From Antilocapra americana (lineage: Eukaryota > Chordata > Mammalia > Artiodactyla > Antilocapridae): a stretch of 64,000 bases of DNA. Each line of letters begins with the position of its first letter. Positions within the stretch are counted from its first letter, which is position 1. The position numbers and the translations under genes are program-made. The stretch spans positions 2,003,610-2,067,609 of the forward strand of contig ML664159.1 of the NCBI GenBank assembly GCA_007570785.1, read 5' to 3'. Positions 23,933 through 36,200 of the stretch are shown one piece after another. The notes below the pieces were generated by a model that did not search any database, had not been told where the DNA came from, and saw only the letters and a list, made by a program, of their open reading frames with translations.

Positions 23933-24330
23933 TTGTCGAACATTGTGAATGCCAGAATTCCACACTTACTCTTCGGTTATAACTCACAAAAGAAATCCAC
24001 AGGAAAGTGTAAACATCATGGCACATCATCAGAGCTTCATAGAGGATGTGGCAGTCAGCACTTGGTGTCAGGACAAGGGGAGGGCTGTCTCAGGTTCTGT
24101 GAAGCAGAAAACAGTGTCTGTGGCCAATGAGGAGCTCAACGCCATGAGTGGATCTAGGGCTCAAGGCATAGAGAATCCTGTAGTGCTTTATGGGAAATCA
24201 CTTGCCTTAGCTTGAGTTCTATCTCCCTCCTCTATCTCCAGCCAGCTGGGAAAAATCTGTAAATCCATCTAACCCCTTCTAACCCCCATTTATCAGAAGG
24301 AAATTTTGTATAGAAATTATATTCTTTAAT

Positions 24331-24550
24331 GGGCTTCCCTGGTGGCTCGGATGGTAAAAAAAATCTGCCTGCAATGCTGGAGACCTGGGTTTGATCCCTT
24401 GGTTGGGAAGATCCCCTGGAGAAGGCAATGGCTACCCACTCTAGTATTTTTGCTTGGAGAATTCCATGAACTGAGGAGCCTGGCAAGCTATAGTCCATGG
24501 GGTTGCAAAGAGTCAGACACAAATGAGCAACTGACAGTTTCATTTTCATG
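24331..24550 (+). mobile_element. Bov-tA SINE
   Basis: A GGGCTTCCCTGGTGGCTC head, 'tgggtttgatcccttggttg' B-box-like region, Bov-A body and a CAGTTTCATTTTCATG tail. A short duplication TTCTTTA flanks it at 24322-24328 and 24551-24557. Confidence 0.9.
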
Positions 24551-24998
24551 TTCTTTACCAGGCATCCAACTCATGTTTAAAGAGCACCTACTCAATAATC
24601 AAAGAGCAGGGATTTTGGGAATCAGACAGGCTTTGGTGAATTTAGAAAATTACTAAACCTTGCTACATCTCAGTTACTGCTCAAAAATTATACATTCTCC
24701 ATATTGCTCAGCCTTCCACACACACAATCTCCCAATATTTGGGAGCTATTGTTTTACAAACCTCAATGCACATATGAATCACCTGGGGGACTTTATTAAA
24801 ATGCAGGTCCTGATTCATTAAGTCTGGGGTAATCCTGTATTTCTAGTAAGTTCTCAGGTGTTGCCACACTGTTGGCTTTTGGACCACACTTTGAGTAGCA
24901 AAAACCTGTCTGTGTACTGATAATGTGAGTATGAACAAAGATAATGAGTCCCCATTCCTTATAGCACCTGAGAATTTCAGTGTCCCAGAGCCTTTTCT

Positions 24999-25137
24999 CG
25001 GAGAAGGCAATGGCACCCCACTCCAGTACTCTTGCCTGGAAACTCCCATGGACGGAGGAGCCTGGTAGGCTGCCGTCCATGGGGTTGCACAGAGTCGGAC
25101 ATGATTGAAGTGACTTAGCAGCAGCAGCAGCAGCAGC
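24999..25137 (+). mobile_element. Bov-A2 SINE with perfect 12-bp target duplication
   Basis: A single Bov-A body ('ctccagtactcttgcctgg' to 'cagagtcggacatgattga') with a (CAG)n tail. AGAGCCTTTTCT is duplicated at 24987-24998 and 25138-25149. This is a young insertion. Confidence 0.93.
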
Positions 25138-25617
25138 AGAGCCTTTTCTAGGGTCCTTTATAGAACAACAGAAATAGAGAGCAGCTCTGGAGTGTCTGCA
25201 GCCCTGTGGATGGGCGGGTTCCCTCCTGCCACCTCACTGCTGGTGTGTTCAGTCTGCTGTCCCTATTGGTCTCCTGCATTTTCCTATTCATGTCCTCACC
25301 AGTCACAGCACTGGAGCACTTTTAAGTTACCTTGGATATTTTAAGTTACCTGTTTCTAGTCTCCCCACCATTAACCAGCCTACACAGACTGTCTTAAATT
25401 AGGTCCAGATATCATGGAATAAAGAGCTCCCTGCTGTTATGCCTTAAACTTCACTAGTACTGGGCAATTACATATAAACCAGCTTTTAGACTCCAAAAAT
25501 ATTGGGCCAAAAAATATCAGTTCGAACTCTTCCATATGCATTGTTACAGTAAAAGCATGTATGAATCCCTTGACACATTAAAAACAACAACAACAACAAA
25601 ACACTCTAGGTGTTAAA

Positions 25618-25848
25618 GGGCTTCCTTGGTAGCTTAGACAGAAAAGAATCTGCCTGCAATGCAGCCTGCATTTCAAAAGACCCCAGTTCGATCCTATGTC
25701 AGAAAGATCCCCTGGAGGAGTAAATGGCAATCCACTCCAGTATTCTTGCCTGGGAAATCCCATGAACAGAGGAGCTTGGCAGGCTATATAGTCCATAAGG
25801 TCCCAAAATTATCCTACACAACTGAGCGATTAACACTTTCACTTTTCA
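25618..25848 (+). mobile_element. Bov-tA SINE with perfect 12-bp target duplication
   Basis: GGGCTTCCTTGGTAGC head and 'aacactttcacttttca' tail. CTAGGTGTTAAA is duplicated at 25606-25617 and 25849-25860. Confidence 0.93.
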
Positions 25849-25924
25849 CTAGGTGTTAAAATGTAAATAATGTCACAATAAATGATAAGATGTTATCATA
25901 ATATCTATAGGTTTTTTGAGCATT

Positions 25925-26090
25925 ACACTTTATACCCATTATCTATAATCCTCATAGAAATATTGTAATCTGTACTGCCTCGTTGTGCCACTGGGGACAC
26001 TGGTACTCAGAGAGGTTAATCAACTTACCCAAGTCACACAGCTCATCTGCAGCAGAGCTTGGGCCACCAACCTCTGTATGATGTGAAATC
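25925..26090 (-). repeat. MIR remnant, minus strand
   Basis: Antisense MIR: 'ataatcctcatagaaatatt', 'ggggacactggtactcagag', 'cccaagtcacacagctcat'. Confidence 0.65.
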
Positions 26091-27025
26091 CCAGTAAACT
26101 ATTTCTGCTTCTCCAGATTTAAGTGGTCATCCTTAAGTTGGCAATTTGTGAAAAAGTATGGGCTAATTCAGAAAAAAATCCCAAACCTCTCCTTGTCATT
26201 AAAAGACACTTTTTCAATAAAATTTTAGTTTTTATGTTAAACAATAACTTATCAAAATTTAGAAAATCTAGTTTTAACCAATTATATCCAATAATGTTGC
26301 AATAACTCAATCTCAAAGACATTTTATAATAGAGTCTTGTGGACATAGAAAATAAAAATTTATCATTTTATGCCCATATTTTTGTCACAGAGAATTATTT
26401 GACAGGGACATCTGTAAAATGTTTTCCAGCATACAGGTATTTTACATCAGGGTAAAATTCTGGCTGAGGAATAGACTGGAAAACAAGTTCAGAGAGAAAA
26501 AGGGAGAATGTAAAATTTCCATCTGCTAAAGAAGAGCATGCTCATGAATTTTTTAAATGGATGATAATAGATATCAAATAGCTGTGGGATTTAAGTTCCC
26601 TTGGGTACATTTAAGATAGTGATGTAACAATGTTATTTTAAAAACAACAATACTTATAATATGCTGGATGTGGCATCTTTTGTGGCTATTTAAATTTAAG
26701 ATGACAAAGGTTGCATATTTAAAATATTTAAGTTGATGCTTAGTTTTTCAAAAATTTAAAAGGGAACCATAAGCAGAAGTTTGAAATTTAGTGCTGCAAA
26801 AGTATCTAACCTGGAGAATAAATATTAATGCTTATTAAATGCTAATATATGCTAGACCCTGTTCTAAGTAGTTTATATTGTGTTAAAAGTTTATAATAAG
26901 GATATAAACCTTTAATGATGTTTACTATTTCTGCTGAATAATTAATCTAAAATTTATTAGTGGCAATAAAGCAGTGATTTTATTTAGCTCACAATGAATT
27001 TGGGCAGGGCTTGTGTGTACTGTTC
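26091..27025. other. AT-rich intergenic sequence
   Basis: Strongly AT-rich with no credible open frame. I see nothing specific here. Confidence 0.45.
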
Positions 27026-27032
27026 TCACTTG

Positions 27033-27115
27033 TGTTATGCTGTGCTAAGTCGTTTCAGTAGTGTCTGACTCTGTGACCCTATGGACAGCAGGGACAGGCT
27101 CCTCTGTCCATCCCA
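27033..27115 (-). mobile_element. Bov-A SINE fragment, minus strand
   Basis: 'gctgtgctaagtcgtttcag', 'gtgtctgactctgtgaccct' and 'aggctcctctgtccatccc' are an antisense Bov-A tail. The rest of the SINE is missing. Confidence 0.8.
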
Positions 27116-27429
27116 ATTGGATGTTGGCTGGGACTCAAGTTACCCAAGGGTTCACCAAGCCCTGTAGCTCCCAGAGTTGGTGGTTGATGTTGGCTACTGA
27201 TGAGAGCACCTACATGGGACTCTCCACCAGAACATTATCAAGGTAATTGGATTCCTGACGTGATATCTAGTTTCCTCCCGAATGAACATTTCAAGAGTGG
27301 TAGGTGAAAGCCACGCAGCCTTTCTGATGCAGCTGTGGAAGTCATATAGCATCCTTTTTTTCATCAAAGTGTAATAGGGGTGGGGCAGGTTCATGGCTGT
27401 TTTCACAAGACTTTGCTCTAGAGACCCTT

Positions 27430-27975
27430 AACTTGTGAGACCATTGGCTACCGAGATCCTTAGCGCGGGGTTAGAGGTCAAGCTCTGCCAATGGCTGACT
27501 GGACAGTGGTCCTCGGGGTGGAGAGTGAGGTGAGAGGCAGATGGTGCTTTTCTCCCCTGAGTTCTCTGGACTCCGGCCAGTGGATGAGATCGGTGGTCTG
27601 GGAAGAGCTGAGGGCTGTGTTCTGCAGGGCTCACTGTGGCCACCCACTGGCCCAGGCCTGGAGGCAGTGGTGAACCCCTCCTCCATCTCCAGCACTTAAT
27701 AGCGGTTGCAGTCACCTTGGGTCACAGCCTGTGAGACCTCTCCCCTCCCCCTCCCCCTTCTTCCCCCTCCCACCACCCCGCTACCTGTTTGGGCAGCCTG
27801 AGGAACCTGAGGGCCTGCTAGGTCCTGGGGTGCCTGGCTCCCTCAGTGAGGAAAGCTGGGGAGGGTCTGGGGGCCTGGCCCTGAGGGTGCCACCAGCTGA
27901 TATCTGCCTCCCGGCCTGGGCACTGGTGGGAGGACCCAGACTAGGTGCTGGGTGAATGCTCCTGAGCAAGGTTAC
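27430..27975. other. GC-rich segment of unknown nature
   Basis: Noticeably richer in G/C than its surroundings, with a C/T-rich tract at about 27740-27780. Frames occur on both strands (27428-27969), but none has domains. It lies directly upstream of the probable LTR and could be part of a retroviral remnant or an old regulatory segment. Confidence 0.3.
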
Positions 27976-27979
27976 CAGG

Positions 27980-28352
27980 CTGTAAAGAGACCCATTCCTC
28001 CTAGCCGGTGCCTGGTCCTCGGAGGCAAGATCTGAGCTTGAGGCTTTGCCTTGTCTTGTCAGAACAGAGAATAATGTTTATCTGGTGGAGATTTACAGAA
28101 ATATTGTGACCTGACTTCAAGAATAAAGAATCTGACTCTGAGAAGTTTGTAACAACTAACTGTGTTCCTGTCTCACCTTTCTTATAAAAGGGCTTTGCTG
28201 AAAGCTTTTGGGGAGATTGAGGCTTTTAAAGGCATGAGCCACCCCTTTCCTCCTTTGGCTCTGAAATAAAACCTTACTCTGCTCCAAACACCCATGTTTT
28301 GGTATGGTTTAGCCTCCCTGTGTGTTGGGCACACACTTGCTTTCAGTAACAA
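27980..28352 (+). mobile_element. Probable solo LTR of a ruminant endogenous retrovirus
   Basis: The layout fits a retroviral LTR: a TG start at about 27980, a TATAAAAG box at about 28183-28190, an AATAAA signal at about 28265, then about 80 bases of R/U5-like sequence ending near 'ttgctttcagtaaca'. No gag, pol or env frames are visible beside it. The ends are approximate and no target duplication was confirmed. Confidence 0.5.
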
Positions 28353-28479
28353 AAGCAGTCAGAAGCCCACCGAGATTCAGGGAAGGGAAACAGATCCCAC
28401 CTCTCAATGAAAGGGATGTTGAAGAATTTGAGGGCTATAATTAAAAACTACTACATATATACAATGATCTCTGTTTTTT

Positions 28480-28595
28480 TTTTTTAATAGCTGTGGAAAC
28501 TAGAGCACAGTCGGTTAAGTAATTTGCCTAAGATCACACATAAGGTGAGTGGTGGAGTTAGAATTCAAATCCAAGCAGTCTGACTCCAGAATGGA
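28480..28595 (-). repeat. MIR remnant, minus strand
   Basis: 'agctgtggaaactagagcac', 'cctaagatcacacataaggt' and 'aattcaaatccaagcagtct' are an antisense MIR core. Confidence 0.65.
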
Positions 28596-28599
28596 GCTC

Positions 28600-29320
28600 T
28601 TGCCTCCAGAATGGAGGAGCCCTGCCTCCTGAGAAAGGCAAGCCAAGGGAAGTGTGAAGACCTCCTTGGCTGAATGAACATAGACCCCACCCCTGCCCAG
28701 CTCCATTGCAGAGCCCGCTGTTGACACATCCCCAGTGATATCTGTCTGGGGAGACTGTTCCCCAGAGTCTACACTTTGAGGAATCTGTTGCTATGGATAC
28801 CATGTTGCCTGAGCTCTTCCAATGACTCAACGGATGGAAGCACAGGGAGAGGAACTGGAGAGGCTGCTGGTGTTACAGTTTTGCACAACCTCAGGTGGGA
28901 CAGATCTAGTGCTTGGTTGCTGTCTTGTTGTCCTTTGGTAGTTGTTTCAGGTGGCTCATGGCTTGGTGGTGATGGTTCTAATCCTAGACTACCTGGATAC
29001 TAATACTAAACCCCTTTTACCTGAATATGGGGCAGTGCACATGGTGTGATTTGCTGTTTTCTCATTCTTGGCTTTGATTGACTAACAGCTGAGATCCTCA
29101 GAGACACAAACAAGCATTCCAGTAGAGCCAACTCTTTAAAAAGAGCCTCTCTCTTCCTCTACTGCCAGTCTCAGAGGCTATAAGACCTAAATATACCTCC
29201 ATGATTTATAATTTATGGTCTTCAATGGACAGAGAAATTCACTAACTTTCCTGAGTTTTTTATATGTAACTGACACTGAGGCAGTTAATACATGAGACCC
29301 CAAGGATGACTAGGTCTGGA
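28600..29320. other. Unassigned intergenic region
   Basis: Short frames on both strands (28515-29003) have no domain or splice signals. I see no gene. Confidence 0.4.
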
Positions 29321-29332
29321 TGCTTGGGACTT

Positions 29333-29666
29333 GTGTGTGTGTTCTGTGCTTGGTCACTCAGCCACGTGCAACTCTTTGTGATCCAAAGGACTTTAGCCCA
29401 CTGGGCTCTTCTGTCCCTGGGGATTCTCTAGGCAAGAACATTGGAGTGGGTTGCCATGCTCTCCTCCAGGGATCTTCCCAACCCAAGGATCCCACCCAGG
29501 TCTCCTGCATTACAGACAGATTCTTTACCATCTGAACCACCAGAGAAACTCAAGAATACTGGAGCAGGTAGCCTATCTCTTCTCCAGGGGATCTTCCTGA
29601 CTCAGGAATCAAACTGGGGTCTCCTTCATTGCAGGTAGATTCTTTGCCAGCTGAGCTACCAGGGAA
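29333..29666 (-). mobile_element. Bov-tA SINE with two tRNA-like heads, minus strand
   Basis: Antisense Bov-A body followed by two antisense tRNA-like units ('gatcttcccaacccaaggat' and 'gatcttcctgactcaggaat'). The flanks GCTTGGGACTT (29322-29332) and GCTTGGGGCTT (29667-29677) form an 11-base duplication with one mismatch. Confidence 0.9.
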
Positions 29667-29716
29667 GCTTGGGGCTTAGGTGTCATCAAATAACTTTGTG
29701 GTAGACACGTAGGTGG

Positions 29717-30037
29717 ACTTCCGATAGCTCAGTTGGTAAAGAATCCACCTGCAATTGCACAAGACCCCAGTTCGATTCCTGGGTCAGGAAGATCCCCTGG
29801 AGAAGGGATAGGCTACCCACTCCAGTATTCTTGGGCTTCTCTGGTGGCTCAGCTGGTAAAGAATCCACCCACAATATATTGTGGGAGACCTGGGTTCAAT
29901 CTCTGGGTTGGGAAGATCCCCTGGAGAAGGGAATGGCTACCCATTCCAGTATTCTGGCCTGGAGAATTCCATGTACTGTATAGTCCATGGTGTCGCAAAA
30001 AGTCAGATACAACTGAACGACTTTCACTTCACTTCAG
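29717..30037 (+). mobile_element. Bov-tA SINE with two tRNA-like heads, plus strand
   Basis: The same architecture as the minus-strand copy 50 bases to the left, now in sense: GGACTTCCGATAGCTCAG, a second head from about 29834, then the Bov-A body with a CACTTCACTTC tail. The two copies form an inverted repeat. Confidence 0.9.
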
Positions 30038-30897
30038 ATCCCAAACTGGGCACTGATATCATTGTCTCCTGGGCTATGACAGAGGTCAGATTGGTTCGTA
30101 GGCATGTGGGTCAGTCTCATGCATCTTAAGCACAAGGGCCATTAACACCCATGCACACAGGCTCTCACCACTTCCTATCTACTATTTTTTTTTTATTCCA
30201 ACGTCATCTCAGTTTCCTCCATTGTAAGGTGATTCTTATGCTTCTACCCATCACAAGTATTGAGAGGATTAATGACTGAATCTGTTATGATAGGCTGCAG
30301 AAATGAAAGAATGTTTAACATATGGTAAGTGGCTCATTGATACTCAAAAACCTCCTTTTCCCTAAAGATTATAAAATAGATTGAAAATATTATTTTAAGG
30401 CTAATTATTACAAAATGGATAATGCTGCCCTTGCTGTGATATTGTTAAACTTATTTGAGGCAATTCACATTAAAACTTTAAAAACTCTAAAGGGACTCTA
30501 ATTAAGAATGCCTAATGAGCCTCCATTAGCCTCATATTTTTATAACTCTAATATGATGATCCAATATAATTTACAAAACTCTAATGATCTAAGGTTCAAA
30601 GTTATCATTATTAAGTGAAGAAGAACTCCGAACTTTGCATAAGAAACAGCACCATAAAGCTTCAGTATTACAAAGTCACTGGGGGTTGTTTTGAAATTTT
30701 CCATGTTCTAGGATCTCACAGATAGTGGCCGCCTTAGCTCTTCCTCAGGAAAGTTAGAGATACCATTTCATCCCTTGCTGCAGACTCGGCTCAATTACAG
30801 CTTTGTGGCAAGATAAGGTTAAGGGGATGGGGGAGGACAGGAGAGAAGAGGGAGGCAGAAACAGAAAAATCAGTTCAAATTACTTTGATGACAATGA
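30038..30897. other. Unassigned, AT-rich sequence upstream of the candidate exon
   Basis: No gene is evident in 30038-30790. From 30803 a frame runs to 30997 (EGGRNRKISSNYFDDNDFKF region) that looks protein-like near its end. It is in a different frame from the candidate exon that follows. Confidence 0.4.
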
Positions 30898-31211
30898 CTT
30901 CAAGTTTTCTCTGAAAGACAGACTCAAACTTCCAGGATGCTGGCAGCCCGGACCGGGGCAGCAAGGGGTCAGATCTCAGAAGAAAATCCTAAGTTAAGGA
31001 AACTTTCTGGGCTTTCTGTAGGGAGCAAAGACAAATCTCCCAAGAAAGCTGCAGAAAATGGGAAAGACAGCAGCCTCAGCCCCTCGGGGCAAACTCAACT
31101 CAGGGCACGGCAACTGGCTCTGGTGCGAGAAGTGGAGATGAACTGGTACCTAAAGCTCTGGGAGCTGTCCACCGAGCACACCAGTGCCTACACCACTGGC
31201 ATGCCCCACAG
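30898..31211 (+). CDS. Candidate protein-coding exon of an unrecognised gene
   Basis: An open frame runs from 30898 (after a stop at 30895-30897) and ends exactly at a consensus splice donor, CACAG|GTAAGA, with the intron starting at 31212. An ATG at 30937 has a purine at -3 and could start translation, giving a lysine/serine-rich segment (KDKSPKKAAENGKDSSLSPS) followed by a more structured-looking part (LVREVEMNWYLKLWELS). The donor would leave the last codon after two bases. An acceptor-like AG follows a short pyrimidine-containing stretch near 30935, so it may instead be an internal exon. Unlike the rest of the window, this segment contains no repeat and has coding-like composition. I do not recognise the protein, no partner exon is visible, and a frameshifted older exon is possible because the preceding frame also looks coding. 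Confidence 0.4.
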
Positions 31212-32675
31212 GTAAGACTCCCCACTTCCCCCACTGGCTGTATGAGACCCTGTTTGAAAGTGCTTTCCAGAGCGAATGCTTGGATTTCTTTTCCCGTGCT
31301 GCTGGAGACGTAACAGCTCTAGCTGTCTTGTACAGATGACTGACATTTCCAAATGTGTAACTGTAAAGAGCAGGACCTTGGTAAAAATGGCAAATAATGC
31401 TCCCTGGATTGTTATTCAGAAAACATCCCTTGTAAGGAGGCAGTAAGCACTCAAGAGCTGAGAGGGAGAAGGAGTATGGCATTTAGATTGGTCTTAAATA
31501 GCATTCAGAGGAGTTCAAAAATTGTGTTAAAATGCCTCCTTCCAAAACAATAACAAAGACCTTGCAATCTTTCTCCACTTCCTCACCTCGAGAACTTGGG
31601 GATGAGGGGGGGAAATATGTTTTGCTTGTTTGAAAAGTGTATAATTGAACATTGTGAACTTGTTGAATGAGAGCTCAGCAGGCAATGGAGGTATAGACTA
31701 GAACACACTGACCACCAACCTGGGGGTCTGGGCCCCCTGTCTAAGACAGACATCATCAGGAGAAAAAGGTACTTTTTTTCAAAAAGGAGGTCAATGTAAG
31801 ACAGATCCCTGTAGATTTTCTCTCTGTCCTTTTCTCAGCCTCAGCTTCAAATAATGCAGGGGAGGAATAATTTCACAAATCCCAATGTTATAAGGCAAAA
31901 TGTGTGGAGTAAAAGTGTCTGGAATCCTGAAATTTAAGAATGCTTATTCACTGTAACTGCTACAAAAAATCTCTTATGAATTAAAGATAATTTTGCAAGG
32001 AAAATGAGCCTGAAAATAAAGACCAAGGTAACTTTTTATTAAGTGGCAATAAAAATTCATTAGAAACGAAACATAGTTTCAATGAAATTGTCAAAGCAGG
32101 GAAAACTTTTGCAGAGACTGTGGTAGCATAGAAATTCCAGAATGCATTTTGTATATCAAAGCATCCCAGTGTGCTCTGAGCTGCCCCATTTTTATATTTC
32201 TAATTTTAAAAACATTGTAGGAAAATATTTAGTGATTGAATTAACTGATGCATATAAATTAAAAATTTGTTAGACTACAAAATGCCTGAACTTCCACTTT
32301 TCAAACCTTTCTAAGGCAAGAATAAAAGTTACTTCCAAATCTAAGCCACAATTTAAAAATCAGCATTTAAAAATTAGAACAAGATAAAGTGTGTATAAGT
32401 GTTCTATGAAACACATTTACTATTTATGACTGAAGTGATTTGTCTGAAGCTCCTGTAAGCTTGTGTAATTACATTTCAGATATAATAATATCCCAATAGA
32501 GATAATAAATAGAGAAAGGACCAAGAAGAATGATCTCAGTCAAAGGAAGCATGTAAGAGTTTGTCAGTGTTGGCAGTGTATCTCATATCTATAAATCTTA
32601 AATTTTAAAGCCATTATTAAAGAACTTCTGGAAAAAGACTTAGGTGGCAAATGAAAAGCTTGATAATGTTTTCCT
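31212..32675. other. Non-coding sequence downstream of the candidate exon
   Basis: AT-rich and almost free of young transposons. It would be intron if the exon at 30898-31211 is real. No second exon is evident. Confidence 0.4.
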
Positions 32676-32729
32676 TTCTTAACATATTATTTTATTTACT
32701 CTAGACCAGAAACTTTCCTTAAAGCTGTC

Positions 32730-32942
32730 TAACACTGTGCTGTGCTGTGCTTAGTTGCCCAGTTGTGTCTGACTCTTCTGTGACCCCATGGACTGTAATC
32801 CGCCAGGCTCCTCTGTCCACAGGGGTTCTCCAGGCAAGAATACTGGAGTGGGTTGCCAATCCTTTTTCCAGGTGATCTTCCCAACCAGGGATCAAACCCA
32901 GGTCTCCTGCATTGCAGGAGTATTCTTTACTATCTGAGCCAT
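32730..32942 (-). mobile_element. Bov-tA SINE, minus strand, inside a diverged local duplication
   Basis: Antisense Bov-A body and tRNA-like head ('gtgctgtgcttagttgccca' to 'ctttactatctgagcc'). Unusually, about 40-50 bases on the left (from TTCTTAACATATTATTTTA) reappear diverged on the right (from TTCTTAACATACTGTTTTA), including the AAAGC(T/A)GTCTAA(C/T)AC motif. Confidence 0.88.
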
Positions 32943-33091
32943 TCTTAACATACTGTTTTACTTACTAAAGCAGTCTAATACAATAAGACTATACAATGTA
33001 TATAAGACTATACAATTCCTACACTATTATCTGATATTGGAATAACATTTATCAGGTCAGAGGGGAATATAAATTAAGGTAATCAGTTTGA

Positions 33092-33216
33092 CCTGGAGAA
33101 GGAAATGGCAACCCACTCCAGTATTCTTGCCTGGAGAAGTCCATGGACAGAGGAGCCTGGTGGGCTATATTCCACGGGGTTGAAAAAGAGTCACACATGA
33201 CTTAGCAACTAAAAGC
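33092..33216 (+). mobile_element. Bov-A SINE body with 11-bp target duplication
   Basis: A single Bov-A unit without a tRNA-like head. AATCAGTTTGA is duplicated at 33081-33091 and 33217-33227. Confidence 0.92.
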
Positions 33217-33227
33217 AATCAGTTTGA

Positions 33228-36200
33228 GCCAGCAACTTGGAAAAGGAAAACAAGCTCTACTCTTTCCTGCTTTACTCAAACAATAGCAATTTGTCCCCTG
33301 TTCAGGAGAGATGATCCAGAAGTATGGTTTCCATAGTAACATTATTAATTATTGATCCACAATAGCCTGAGTTCTTTGCCTACTGACTATGTTAAAGAAC
33401 AGTGAAAATCACATCTTACGTACATCATCAAAAATGAAAAATCTCTCCTCCTCCTTTAGTTTTACAGCATGATGTTTCCAAGTGAAAACTAGTGTGTGCA
33501 GGTGGCACTGAGCTGATTCATAAATTATATTTATTGCAGATCTCAATGTGAGCATAACTCAAAAAAGACAACTTTTCTCATCACCAGCTCCTTTCCATTT
33601 TACACCCCAATGTTAGAACTACTACTTCAGTTGAGTTTTTAAGATTAGTGGAGTGATGACAATGATCAATTTAATGTACAATTCTTTCAAATTGTAATGT
33701 AAAAAATAGGACATGTAGTTCCCCAAGTCACCTGGTTTTCTTTCATTTATAGATGTTTCCAGTAAAGAACTTAGAAGAATTTTTCAGGACTTCCAATTGT
33801 TCTTTCTTCCAACAGTATGGCCCAAGAATGATATCTCCATTAGAGACCTGTGTGTAGAATGTAAACATGATTAATATAGAATATAAACAAATGTATCCAC
33901 TGTAAAATTTTACTTACAGGACAGAATATGAAATACTTTAGTCCTTGAAGACATTACATATTTGCTATGGGTAATAATTCTTTGGGTAATAATATGTGTC
34001 ATTGCTTAATGGCCATCAACAAAGAATTGCTAGAGGTTTCTCACTCCAATTTCTTTTCTGAGAAGATGGAATGAACATATTTTATAGCAGGTTAATTGTA
34101 GTTCATGAGGAATTTGAGGACTATCTTATGCCCAGATTTGGTGGTAACTTTAATTTGAAAAAAGGGTATTATTAGATGATTGGAAGAAAATGTTACAGAT
34201 GGAGGAAGGTCTAGCAGTTTTGGTATATTTAAGAAATAAAATTGTAGGAGTCATAGCAGACAATGCACATTAGTCTGGAGTTAAGTGGTACCGATTCCCT
34301 TTCTGGGGCTATGTTTGCATAAGATTACATATGAAACAATCTAATATAATTTACTTCATACTGATTGGCTATTTTGCATATTTGTCTGATGACTCAGTGA
34401 TGCTGATGTATTTTATATGATGGCTCATTACTCTGCAGAACAAGGGAGGGTGGTTCAGGGGCCAGAGCTCTGGAGTTGCAGATAAAGGGCTGACTTTCAC
34501 TTCTTGGGTAACTGTGGATGTGATTTTTAATTTATTTGTTGTTTTTAAATAACTTTTTTTTTCAGATTACAAAAGTAACATCTGAACTTGGTAGAAAATT
34601 TTGAAAACAGAAACATATAAAAAAGAAGGGGCAATAACTGCTAATATTTTGCTGTGCTTTACCCTAGCCTTTGAATTGGAATCATACTATATTTTTTCAC
34701 TTAATAGTATGTCAGATTATTTTATTACTTTAAAAACCACTTAAAAATTTCCAAGGACTACATATTATAGCTATATTGTTGCTTAGCTATTCTTATTTTA
34801 CTATTTATCATTATCATAAGTAATATTATAATAAACACCTTTATATGAGATTAAGAAATCATATCTCTGATTATTTCTTAGGCTTTATTTCTAGAAGTGG
34901 AATTAATGGGTAAATATTACATATACAATATTATTTATACATATATACATATATATTTATTCTTAATGTAATTGCTTTCTGAAAATATTTTCTCAGTGTA
35001 CATTCTCTCTGGTAATCTTCTAGAGTGCTTATCTCATTGCTTTTTCTATACTACATAGTGTTTATAAAGCTTGAGTTTTAAAGTTTAACCAAGTGTTGGG
35101 TAGGTTAATTAACTTTCCTGAATTTCAGTTTCTTTAACTGCAAAGAGGACTAATAGTGTTATAAAGGACTCTTGAGATAATATAGAAATGATTTGAAAAT
35201 AATGTATTTTGCTTTCACACACTTTGGAATAAGGGTTAAGACAAGACCCCATGTTGTCCTTGGTATATTTAGGCTTATGAAATAACCAAAGTTAGGGTGA
35301 CTCAAAATATCTAGCAAAAATGTGCACTTCACCTAGCACCTGACAGCTGAGGATCCTATTGTGCTCAATTAATATTTATGAGAGCCCATTGTGTGTGCTT
35401 ACAGAGACTTTCTAGGGATTCATAGGATCACCACCCTCTTAGGGAAAAGTGACTTAGGGACAGAATAGAAAGAGCTTTTAAATACTATCAGAATTAGCAT
35501 TCCAAACCAGGGCTAACCTATTCATTTGAACTGACTGGACATTTAGCAGGACAAGACAACATATGAATGATTGTTGGGCTATAGCATCTCAATAGTGATT
35601 TCTATCATCTTAGTAAATGTTTACTACCTGGAGAGTAGTTACATTTTTAATACTTTGTCTCTGCTGCCAAAACTTCCTGCCTTCTTAGAAGTTATTTACT
35701 TCTGTGTATTTTTAGAGGATCAGATGTGGTCCTATGGGAGGATAGAGCTCCCGGGTGAGTTTTGGTGGATTCAGTTCCCTGCAGTAAGTGATCCCTGTGC
35801 CTTGGGCTTACACAGGAAGATCTGGTTGTTGAGAATCAAGTCTGCAGTCAGGGAACAAACACTGAACAGCTATTGATTGAGCATGCTCTCTGTGCAAAAC
35901 CCTGTAGGTGACACAAGGGTGAATTAGTTAAGAATCTTGCCCTCAAGTTAGGTACAGCTTAGGGGAGATGAGCCATATAAGTAAATAAGAAGTACTACAT
36001 AAATGAAGGTCATAACAAAGCTCAGAGGAAGGAGAGCTCCCAGCTGCAGTGATTAGATCTGGAATTGCAGGATGTGCAGGACTTGAACAAGGAGAGATGG
36101 AGCCAGGGAAGGCAACTCATGTGGAGTAAAGACAACAAACCCATGAGGAGTAAAGCGTGTGAGCAAAGACACAGATGTAAGAATGTATGGAATAGAAATG

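Noticed and set aside
29717..29790. tRNA-like boxes (GGTTCGATTCCTGGG and similar) as tRNA genes
   Set aside because: They are the heads of Bov-tA/CHR SINEs; the rest of the tRNA fold is not maintained.
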